From positions 1,187,051-1,251,050 of the forward strand of contig MNCI01026334.1 of assembly GCA_015680685.1 (NCBI GenBank): DNA of 64,000 nt. Reading direction: 5' to 3'. Shown here piece after piece: positions 38,683 to 47,974 of this stretch. Each line of letters starts with the position of its first letter. Position 1 is the first letter of the stretch. The DNA is from Gnetum montanum. Its lineage: Eukaryota > Streptophyta > Gnetopsida > Gnetales > Gnetaceae. A program made the position numbers and the translations under genes. A model generated the notes under the pieces. The model saw only the letters and a list, made by a program, of their open reading frames with translations, did no database searches and was not told the DNA's origin.

Positions 38683-39870
38683 ATAAACTAGTAATGATTG
38701 AAATTAGAGTTGAACACGTAGAGAATGAGGTGGAGAGGTTGCAAGCCAAATTGGTAGTAGTAAGAGCAGAAAAACAAGACCCTGCATAATATGTAGCGCC
38801 AAACTAGCTGGACAAATTTAGAATTGAACAAGTGGTCCAACTAATAGCCAAAAATATTCAAGTAGAAATGGAGAAGGAAAAAGCAAGGTGGATCACTTCA
38901 GTGGCTGAAGCACAAACATACGCTCCTGCTAAAGTCCTAACTACCCTAGAAGAAGAAAATTAAAAGATTTCTATGAAGAACATAAGGTTGATTGATATAG
39001 AAAAACAAAAGAATGTCCTCGAAGAGAGCATCCATTAGCTCAGAGAGCAATTCAGAAGAGTCAACCAAGACATGCAAAAATTGGCTAGGGAAAATAGAAC
39101 ACTATCACATCTTCCAGAAGTCAGTCATTGAGATTAGTGCATGGAAAAATGAGACCAAAAAGCATGAAAGGATAAAAGAGCATTGAAAGACCAATTGGAT
39201 ATGTATAAGTAGATCAATGAAAAAGAAATCCAAATGGCTAAGGCCAAAATTAGTACCATCACCACATAGACACTTGACTTACAGCCAATCTTGGATGGTT
39301 TTGCCCACATCCATCAAGTTGAAGTGAAAAACAAGGACCTATAGATCGAGGAGCTCACAAAATACATGGGATTAGCAAATCTTTGATATGCTAATCTAGC
39401 CATGCTCACAACAGGTAGACCTAGAAATGAACTAGAGTAGCAAGTGGTCACAATTTACATGCTATATGAAAAAGGGTTTGTGGATAGGAAGGAACCCCAA
39501 CAAAAGTTACACATTGCAAACTCTGGACTTCAAGTACTCAAGTCAAGCTACTAGGATCAAAAGAACATCATAGAAAATCTGGCTCATAGAATGATAGATT
39601 ACCAAGAATTGAGAAAAGTAGTTAGAGCAATTGAAGAAGAATAATGACAGCTCGCGGCATGGTATGTGAAGGAAAATAAGATGTTTCCATAGTTGCTTGG
39701 CCCATGGAAAATACCAACTCTAGCAAATATTTTTGAATTTTCTTGGATGGTACATGATCCCAGATCAAAAGAGGAGAAACTTTAGGCATTAATTAAATGC
39801 TATCAATTTCAAAAGCCTAATGACAAAGGAAACAAACCAATGGAGGAGCCACCGCCACCAAGAGCATAAG
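38683..39870 (+). pseudogene. Third ORF of family A, 3' part (coiled-coil-like)
   Basis: The frame continues after the family-B insertion: charged, Lys/Glu-rich and leucine-heptad-like sequence (for example EIRVEHVENEVERLQAKL near 38700, and LIDIEKQKNVLEES near 38990), suggesting coiled coils. It ends with EEPPPPRA and a stop near 39869. Many stops are present. No catalytic motif is recognised. I read it as the C-terminal half of the same post-integrase ORF that starts at 26340. Confidence 0.55.
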
Positions 39871-40100
39871 GCTACATCACGTTTTGAAGTTTGTTTTTGT
39901 TTTGTTGTCATGTGTGTCCATCATGCAATGCACGATAATTTTGTAAACATCACTTGAACCATAATGCGACATTCATAGTAGAGTTAGTCATATAAATAAG
40001 TCAATATTTAAGTCTGTATACAACCCCACAAATTTTGTAAGGAATGCTATCCTCCTTTTGTTTTAACTCAAGGGCAAGTTTCCAATTAGTCATGAGGGTA
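39871..40100 (+). other. Non-coding end of family A with its polypurine-like tract
   Basis: It is T-rich and includes TTTTGTAAGGAATGCT, similar to the TTTTGTAAGGAACT before the 3' LTRs of families B and D. AGTCATGAGGGTA at 40088-40100 is the polypurine tract, with one G changed to A. Confidence 0.7.
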
Positions 40101-40988
40101 CGATAAAGTCATTAAAAATCAATGATGCAATATCGTATCTAAGATATCATAGCTTTGCTAACATCATTGCAGAGATGATGTAGTGGGTCTTGGTCTCCAC
40201 TTTAAATACCAACCCATCATTGCGTCAAACAAACAAATTTTGTCCAACACTTAGGTAAATTTGTGCAGTTTGTTTTCTTGATTTACACTTAGCAATTTAG
40301 TGAATGCTTGCAGTGTGGTGTTAAGCAATTGTATGAAATCTTTATTCAAGTGAATTATTCTTAGGCATAGTTCATAGTTGAAAATAAAGATTGAGATTGT
40401 TTTTTGCCATTGTAGCATTCTACTTAGTTTACTTTACTTCATGTTTCTTACTTTGTTTAACTTTTATCCTTTTATTATGTCTACCTTGATTAAGTCATTT
40501 ACAATTTCTAAGCACGTTACTTTTTCCATTGTTCCTTAGTATGACTGGTTTTGAATGTATTGTGTAATTGTTTGGTAATACCAATAATGTTATTGCTTAG
40601 TTCGCATAATAGCATAACGCTTGGTAATCCCAGTGATGGTTACATAAGCCCAAGATGTAAACGGTAAACCAAGAATAGATACTTATTGCCTAGAGGCTAG
40701 AATAGTTTCTTTACTTGCATTACACTTAGACTTAGATTCTCTTGTTCTATTTCAATTATGTTCACACTTAGTCTTAGTTTGAGCTGACAACATCAATATA
40801 TCATATGCCTCACCAAGAGTTAAACCATACAACTTGCACTTCATTAACTCTACGTGAAAAGACAACGATCATGAATTGAACCTCAACTAATAGTGAATTT
40901 ACATTGGCCATCCACAAATTATGATCAGGTCGTACATGTACACTTGTGACTTGTATGGTGGAGCGTTGGAATACCCAACCACTCATCA
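40101..40988 (+). mobile_element. 3' LTR of the family-A element
   Basis: 888 bases, starting CGATAAAGTC (terminal T changed to C) and ending CCACTCATCA. It is collinear with 16865-17732, including GTAGTGGGTCTTGGTCT, the TATA-like TTTAAATACC and GTTAAACCATACAAC. The difference between the copies is substantial by eye, so the insertion is old. Confidence 0.92.
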
Positions 40989-40993
40989 CTTAT

Positions 40994-42774
40994 GTATAAA
41001 AAGGAATACTCATCCCATTTGTATGTTTTGTTATAGTCTTTTCAAACCAATGGGAAATAATGGGCTAAACTTAAACCATTACATTGAAGGCTATTCAAAT
41101 TAATTAAATTTAGAATTTGTATACAAGTATCTAGTTTCAATTTTAATTTGAGTATAGTGGTTAGGTGTGATATGGTGGATACAAAATGAACCCTAAGGCT
41201 TTGGATTAGTGGATGAGCAAAAGCCTAACCTAACCTAACCTTGAGAAAAAGTTTGGTTGGTTGTTGAATGTCACTAAGAGAATATACCCATTATAATAAC
41301 TAAATAAAAAATTGTAATAGTTGGAATAATTTAATCATGTTTGTATTTATTTTTAAATTTTTTAAATTTTTGTATATAGTAAAATCATCCTAAGTTACCA
41401 AGTCCCTCTTGTGAGGTATATTAATGGAGGAAATTAGTAAGTTATTTAGAGAATAAAATAAAGGATAAATACTTCATTTTCCTTAAATGTAGGGTTACAA
41501 AGTATCTTCCAAATACAGTTAAGACCGGTCAAAGTTTCAGCGTACTTGCAGAGTTCCAAGTTTTCCCAAGAAAACAGGTCACTCATGGCACACGAGCTGA
41601 GTTGAAATTTGGACTATTTTAAAAGATTACAAATGGTGAATATTGAAAAATATAAAGGTTGACCGGAGTTTATTTTAAAAGATTACAAACGGTGAATATT
41701 GAAAAATACAAAGGTTGACCTGAGCTGCGCTTATTTTAAAAGATTACAAATGAGTATTTCCAGTGCGGGTTTCTTTCTTAAAAAAAGACCCTGACACTAC
41801 TTTTGACCGAGTCTTCTGAGTAACTTGTAGAGTCCAGGTTTATTTCCCAAAAATCAAGTGACTCAAACAAGTGACTCTAGAGTCTGAGTCTAGTAACACG
41901 GGTTAAGAGTACCTTGGAGATTATTTAAATACATTGCTAAGTTGAAATATACTTCATGTTTAATAAATCTTCGTAATAAATTTTAAATTTAATTATTAAC
42001 TATATAATTTATTATTTAGAGTATCCACTCTAGGTTGCCTACATTGCAATGTCTTTCCCGTTTATGAAAATAAGCTCTTTTAATTTTCGAAAATGTATGT
42101 TATCGGTAAAAATAACTAAATAAGGTACTCTTCGAAATTTGAATCGGTTTGCAGTAACTACCGATAACTTGTTTATAGGTACCTGGATTTCTTGCTTGAA
42201 TTCAAAGAACACAAGCACATCACATGCAAACCACACAAAGTATCGGTTATGATTGCTGGTTTCACTCTTCTACAATATTAAGAATTATGATGGGCAAGAA
42301 AGCATGAATGGCAGCATTGTCCAAGTAAAACCGTCAAACCTTGCAGACTTTATTAAAACCTCAGTTTCAATAAGACCTCATTAAAGTTTTCGTTAACGCA
42401 GAATGTTGTACAGAACAGAGTCTCATTGCAGGTCACAAATTTTTGTTGAAAAAGTGTGTGCGCAGAACTGAGAACCTTTAATGGCACTCAATTATCAGAG
42501 ACTGTGGCTGTAGAAGTAGTTGCAGAGATAGAATTCTGAATCTAATCTTCTCTTTTAGCACCCTGTGGACCATAGGAAACGCTCACTGAATCGGATCTGT
42601 GGAATCCTAGACGATTAAGGTAGAACCTGGAATCTTCGCTGCAAATTTGGTCACGTACCTGAGCTTACGATTGTGCATCTTAATTGTCCTGAATGTTTTA
42701 ACTGCAGCCAAAACAAAAGGATGGATGAATGAGAGATCGCAAGAACAAGAATCCACGGCTGAAGATCTGGAACA
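40994..42774. other. Intergenic sequence and 3' flank of the first RING-H2 gene
   Basis: AT-rich, with no recognised gene. It holds a tandem array at 41615-41760 and TAACC repeats at 41225-41243. From about 42350 it is the likely 3' untranslated region of the minus-strand gene: TTTATT at 42349-42354 reads AATAAA on that strand, some 420 bases past the stop. Confidence 0.45.
41615..41760. repeat. Tandem repeat, three copies, units of 56-61 bases
   Basis: Copies start with TATTTTAAAAGATTACAAA at 41615, 41671 and 41732. The first two continue through GGTGAATATTGAAAAATA and AAAGGTTGACC; the third is truncated after the first 20 bases or so. Confidence 0.85.
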
Positions 42775-43269
42775 TCAAGCAGGGCCTCTGCAAATCGGGC
42801 AAATGGAGCGGCGGGAGAGCCAGGCGTAGGCGCAGGCAGTGTGAAAGCAGTGCTTGCAGCCAGGAATTCTGAGGCATTCATCGCCTGCTTTAAATCCTTG
42901 CAAACAAACGCAGCAATCCACGTCAATGAAACATGCTCCTGCTGCTGTTGCTGTTGATGGCAATCTTCCCTTCTCTAACAAAACAAATGTGGGCAGCTGC
43001 TGCAGCTCATGCTGCAACAACCCACAAGAAACAGAACCAGAATTAGTCTCCTGGTCTTCATTATCTTCTTCTCCATAATCATCATCATGCTGTTGCCACC
43101 ATGATTCTCTTCCAATTCTTGCTACAGCAGCAGCGGCAGAGGTGAACCAGGCCAACCACACGTAAATTGTAAACATTCCCACTGTTGCTGCAAACAGGCA
43201 CATGAATATTACAATCAAAACTAGCAGCTGCTCCTGGGACTCTACCTCATCCATTATTGATCGATTCAT
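42775..43269 (-). CDS. RING-H2 E3 ubiquitin ligase, ATL-like, membrane-anchored
   Basis: Intronless, 164 aa from the ATG at 43269 (MNRSIMDEVE; the next ATG at 43254 is also possible; the frame is open upstream to 43335 without an ATG). One membrane segment lies at about residues 15-42 (LLVLIVIFMCLFAATVGMF...). An acidic Asp/Glu linker follows, then the GLLQHELQQLP segment at 83-93, which matches the GLD motif of ATL proteins. The RING-H2 is complete: C119, C122, C138, H140, H143, C146, C157, C160, with WLSRRSICPIC at the end. The role is transfer of ubiquitin from an E2 to unknown targets at a membrane. ATL genes often respond to defence or stress, but nothing here shows that. A related gene lies at 56042-56578 on the same strand. 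Confidence 0.9.
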   Translation of the reverse strand: MNRSIMDEVESQEQLLVLIVIFMCLFAATVGMFTIYVWLAWFTSAAAAVARIGRESWWQQHDDDYGEEDNEDQETNSGSVSCGLLQHELQQLPTFVLLEKGRLPSTATAAGACFIDVDCCVCLQGFKAGDECLRIPGCKHCFHTACAYAWLSRRSICPICRGPA

Positions 43270-44168
43270 TTGATTGCAGCGGGATTTATGTTCTTGCCAA
43301 CAATCCAGATTTCCAGTGTGGGTCTTTTTCCGCAACCCAGGAATCTGTGCGCTTACAGCGATACAAAACCGTGGCTCAGTGATTTTTACAGAACCATAGC
43401 TTTTTAATCGTTTGAATAATAATACTGGAATATCTGGGCATTGGGTTTTGCTTTGGCAGGCAGGGAAGGCACGCTGTGGCGTTTAATTGGAGCGCAGCTT
43501 TCCTGATTTATGCAATTGAATTTTCCATGTGCGCAGACCAATTCAAATCAAATTGATTGGAACTTTCGGAATTCCTGCAGGTTGAGCCGGCGTCGATTGA
43601 TGCAAATAATAAGATGTTTTCATTTCTGGGATTTGCAAATTGCAACATTGCTGGTTGTTTCAGTAACTGATGATTCTACCAGACGAGGCAGGTGAAATCA
43701 GTTAAGATGCAACACGTGAGTTGAGCTGTTTTCTGTAACTGTAATGGCTCTGCTCTGATAGTCTCCTTATGTTTGGTTCTCAATCTCTCATTCATTCATC
43801 TACGTTAGGTATCATGTTTTGGATTATGCGTTTAATTTGGTCGGTGATCTAACTCTTTTCTATGTGTTCAATGGCAGTCAATGACCATGGATTTGCTATT
43901 TCTGCGGTAATCGAGTTAAGGTTATTTTCGTCAAGGACTGGTTCTTCTGAGTTGGCTACCATCGTATACTCGTCAATGTTGTTGCTTCCATCGTTGAGCA
44001 CGCACAGTAACATACGTTGCCACGAGAAATCCATTAGAAAAGGTATTGTGTAAAAGGCAAGCATGAATTCATTGATGCAGACTATGGAATTGAACCAGGT
44101 ACAGGTGGAGCCAGAGTTTAGAATTTCAATTTCATTCTGAAACAGAGTAATGGCAACCGGCAAGAATA

Positions 44169-44278
44169 ACACTGACCTGGCACAGTCGCTAATTAACTGT
44201 AATGGGTTAAGTTTTTGGGGCAAGGGTTACACTAACCTGGTACAGTCGCTAATTATCTGTAATGGGTTAAGTTTTTGG
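44169..44278. repeat. Tandem duplication, about 50-base unit, period 60
   Basis: ACACTGACCTGGCACAGTCG with its continuation through TGTAATGGGTTAAGTTTTTGG at 44169-44218 recurs at 44229-44278 with three or four substitutions. Confidence 0.85.
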
Positions 44279-44850
44279 AAGACAAGTTGAGGGACTGTTA
44301 AAGGTAGAAAACGGTGTGTGAAAACAATGACGAGTTGAAGAGTTCGATCAGGGATGGCCGACCTTTCCCATTGCTTGACCGTTAGGGTTCTTAAATTAGT
44401 ATCTCCTGTAAAATGGTCTAATCGCTAATAAAGGTTAAAGTGTGCCTTCTTGAAGTTTAACTAGCAAAAAGCTTTGTTTGGAGTGATGGCTGTATAAGTT
44501 TTGGTTGTATTTTAAATTTCATTGTTTTGATTTTCCTGGCCCTGCTTCCCCCTTCCCTTAATTATTTGAGGTGTTGAGAAGTGCTCATTTCTAAGTTATA
44601 AAACTTGAGTTTGAGCCTGAACATAACCAATGAAAAAGAGTTAGGCTTTCATGACCTTGTAGCATTGAGCCTTTAGGTAAACGAAAATGTTCGGCTGATG
44701 TTAAATTTATGCTAAGAGATCAGAAGGGAAAATTTCAAGATGGTTTAAAAAATTATGATTCAATGGATTTTCTTTTTTCTTTTTTGAGTTTTTAAGATCT
44801 ATTGCAAGGTTGTTCATTTAAGTAAACATCATCATAATCATCATTATCAT

Positions 44851-44905
44851 CCTAGCTTTGTCCCAACAAAATGTGGTTGGCTACATGAGTTCTTTTTCGC
44901 TATTT
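44851..44905. repeat. Dispersed repeat matching DRP2 intron 18, with ATC-rich tract
   Basis: CCTAGCTTTGTCCCAACAAA followed by TGGTTGGCTACATGAGTTCT resembles 13832-13880. It is preceded by an ATC/ATA-rich microsatellite (44828-44850), which would suit the short-repeat tail of an RTE-type non-LTR element. Assignment is tentative. Confidence 0.35.
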
Positions 44906-45256
44906 GCTACTATGAAAAGCTAGATCTTTATTTATTTGTAGTTCTTCAAATCATCTTCAATCATGTGACCATGACTATTGCACATTGCATCTGGGGAATG
45001 CCCTATCTAAGTAAACATCTTCATAATCAGGAATTTTTTTTTTTCAAATGTTACCATGGAGTTTCACCTCTCCTCATTTTTTATCATGTGATGTACTTTG
45101 AATTTCTTTCTTATTATAAAAATTATCCTAACAAATTAAAGGGTTATTATCTATGTTAAAATATGTTATCTCAAGTAATTGGCTCATTGTCTAACAAAGA
45201 TTTGTAAGTAAGAGAATTCTATTTCGAGTCATCCTTGAGGCAACTTTATGTACTAT

Positions 45257-46078
45257 TGATGACCCATGATATTGCGTCCACGATATCGCATCAGCGATAT
45301 CGGATCCAACCATGCGATGTCAAATACCTGATATCGCGGCCTGCCTCTTTGTCTATAAATAAGAGGCGGCGCCTTTGGTTTCCACATTAGACAGTTAGTT
45401 CCTTAGCCAAACTCTTGCCATTTTTTCCCTCTAGAGTTAGAATTATTTCTGCGTGCCCATAGTAGGAGTCATAGAGTGAATGGATCTTTATTTGAGCATT
45501 GTGTACTTGAGCACACTTTGTGTACGGCAATAAAGATGAACTTTATGATAAACCTTGTAGCATACAGAATATATTTAATAACGTTAATTATTATTTAATG
45601 CTTTCCTAGTTGATTAATGATTTCTCTCACCCTACAACTCTCTTAGTTAAATACACTCAATACGACTACTTCGAGCATGCATGTGGCGCTTGGTAACCCA
45701 GTAACGATTAACGTTTGGTAATCCCAGTAGTGTTGCACTGGTTCAGGATGTGTACGGCAAGTGGGAACGGATACTGGTGTTAGGAGTAATTAGAACTTAG
45801 TTAATGAGTAGTTAAATTAGATTAGTTACTTAGTTATCTCTCTCCCCCTCCTTACTAGCGCAGGATATAAAACACATAAAAGCCATACAAATTATATGCC
45901 TCAAGCTTACTTAACCATACAACCGTGACATACAAGTAAGTTTGGGAAGACAATGATTAACTAGCCCGTTATTGTTCCACAAAGGTGCATAGGCACTTAG
46001 TCCTTGGAATTTGATTGGATCGTGCGTGAAACACTCGTATTCGTATGGTTGAGCATAGGGGTACCTCGCCGCTCATCA
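45257..46078 (+). mobile_element. 5' LTR of family D
   Basis: 822 bases, TGATGACCCATGATATTGCG to CGCTCATCA. ACGATATCGC, GCGATATCGG and TGATATCGCGG motifs precede CTATAAATAAGAGGC (TATA, about 95 bases in). TACGGCAATAAAGATG is the polyadenylation-type region. The rest is collinear with the LTRs of families B and C. Confidence 0.92.
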
Positions 46079-46079
46079 T

Positions 46080-46097
46080 TGGCACCGTTGTTAGGGA
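46080..46097 (+). promoter_or_regulatory. Primer-binding site of family D
   Basis: TGGCACCGTTGTTAGGGA; all differences from the tRNA-Asp complement are C-to-T or G-to-A. Confidence 0.85.
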
Positions 46098-46210
46098 CTT
46101 AGTTGTTTGTGCACTAAGTAGAACTTAGGAAATCATTCACATTGTTGGAACAAACCCTTAGGGTTGGTTAAGGAAAAGATAATAGTACATTGCACACTGA
46201 ACAAGACAAG

Positions 46211-47974
46211 ATGTCTTCTTCTTCGCACAAAAGCACTTCACCACCTAGGACTAACACAAGAAGCAATTGGCGGTAGAATACACATGATGTTGAACCACCA
46301 ATCTCTCAATAGTTTCATGTGGTATATATTCATCCTGATGAATATGTACCCGACTTCACCTTTATTCTCCATCAAGACGAACAACTATGTTGGCGTGACT
46401 TGGAAGGTAACATAGTGTTACCTCCCGACTGTTTAGTTCCAAGTATGCTTCTTCATGCTCTCACATGAATAGGCATGCAACACTTACATGCAGAATACAT
46501 TGTGTAGGACTATGATTCGAGAGACTATCATCCCACAGAGGTGCAACGACAAAGGGATTTACAACAAGAGAGACACCATAAGTCCTTGAAGGAAAAATGG
46601 TCTAAGGATGCTCCCCACATTTTAAGTGAAATCGAGGGTGATGAACCTGCCTCAAGTAGTTGCCCACATAATGATGTTCCTCCCCTTGACTTTGGCCAAG
46701 GGGTTGTGTATTAGAATCTTCATTCTATTATTCATAACCCAGGTGTTGATACCAACGGAAATAAAGTGTCAGAAAAAGGAACAAGGACACATGACAAAGG
46801 TGGGCATTCTGATTACAATCACAATCAAGGTAGAGACCACGGAAGAGAAGATAGTAGACACCATCATGGTGGCGGTTCTCCTTCTTTTTCACCTTCATCG
46901 TCTCCTTCATCCTCTTCTTTAGTGTCCAGACGTAGCCATAGAGAAACAGATCGTGAGGATAAGGGTAAACAAAGTGGAAGTCACAGACGAGATAGGCAAG
47001 ATAGAGGATGATGACACTCTAGGGAATCACACCATAGAAGAAGGGAGAGTAGGGAATAGCATAGGTACCATAGACGCCACGAATGAGATGATCATGATGA
47101 ACCCCTACTTGCTACCCAAAGCATGCTAGACATAACTGAGGCCGTGAGAGTTCCAACAAGGCACCAAAAAGATAGTAGGATCAAGAGGTTAGACATGAAT
47201 AACATCCCACGATTTGAAGGGGGATATAATGCTGATCCTCAAAATCACTTACAAGCATTTCATGATGCATGTGCCTTTCAAAACATAGAAAATGAGTGGC
47301 AAAAACTTAAGTTGTTCCCACAAACACTAATAAAAGAAGTTGAAAGCTGGTACCGGTCGTTAGAACTAGAATCCATTTGTAGGTGGAGTACTATGTTAGA
47401 ATTTTTCAACGATAAGTATCAAATGTACTCCCAAGTGTCTAACTTGTAAAAGAAAATCCAAGGATGGAAACAAGGAAGTCATGAACCCTTGGATGCTGCC
47501 ATGGGCCATTATTATGCACTATTACATCGTTGTCCTAGCCATGGTTATTTGCAGCGGGATCAGCTACGCCATCTTGTAGATGGGCTTAGGCATGAAATGA
47601 GAAGAACCCTTGGGACTTATGCCCAAGGAAGGTTATATGAGCTTAGGTCCCATCAAATTCACGGACTATTGGAGCAAGTTGCTAAGGAAGAAGGTGAGCT
47701 ACGAAAGAGAGAGAGTGCGGAAGAATATAATCGAGATCCTTCTTTCCGAAAGAAGGGAGTAAGATTTTGTGAGGATGAGGAAGAGTCACCACTCGAAGAG
47801 ATGGTGAATAGGAAAACCTTGCCTATCCAAAAGTTAGCATTAGAAGTATCGGCAAAGGTAGACCAAATGTGGGACTCCCTGGATAGTAGGTTTCAAATTG
47901 TTCTCAAAGTAGTAGAGGAGTCTAGAGAGCGAGGTAGTGATCNGTTACCTTATCCCCAAGGTGACCCAAGGTAG
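46211..47974 (+). pseudogene. gag of family D
   Basis: ATG at 46211 begins MSSSSHKSTSPP. One frame continues to 47974 with only stop codons as defects. In order: HPDEYVPDFTFILHQDEQLCWRDL near 46330, a His/Gly/Ser/Arg-rich basic linker (46766-47011), the capsid-like core (DMNNIPRFEGGYN near 47193, then ESWYRSLELESICRWSTM), a helical region (RRTLGTYAQGRLYELRSH near 47600) and an acidic C-terminus. A single N at 47943 replaces about 220 bases present in family B, including the zinc-knuckle region, so the end of gag is missing from this assembly. Confidence 0.9.

Larger units (their letters stand above)
16865..40988 (+). mobile_element. Family-A Athila/Tat-type LTR retrotransposon, host of a nested insertion
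   Basis: LTRs at 16865-17732 and 40101-40988 flank a tRNA-Asp-like primer site, gag, protease, RT-RNase H, integrase, a long non-coding stretch, a third ORF and a polypurine-like tract. The flanking pentamers are identical: CTTAT at 16860-16864 and 40989-40993. Total span is 24.1 kb; removing the nested 10.8 kb element and its extra target copy leaves about 13.3 kb. All frames are broken and the RT catalytic pair is lost, so it is dead. Order RT-RH-INT, the absence of a chromodomain, the primer site and the extra ORF place it in Ty3/gypsy, Athila/Tat side. Confidence 0.93.
43270..45256. other. Promoter side of the first RING-H2 gene and intergenic sequence
   Basis: 43270-43500 should hold the minus-strand leader and promoter. 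The rest has no recognised gene. The minus frame 43849-44223 has no family features and overlaps a tandem duplication at its start. A dispersed repeat sits at 44851-44905. The target of the family-D insertion is ACTAT at 45252-45256. Confidence 0.4.

Noticed and set aside
26340-39868. Viral-type envelope gene
   Set aside because: Position is env-like, but no signal peptide, membrane segment or cleavage site is visible.
41222-41243. Telomere-like TAACC repeats
   Set aside because: Only three to four units, and not the usual plant TTTAGGG repeat; treated as chance.
43849-44223. 124-codon minus-strand frame beside the RING-H2 gene
   Set aside because: No family features or promoter context; its start overlaps a tandem duplication.
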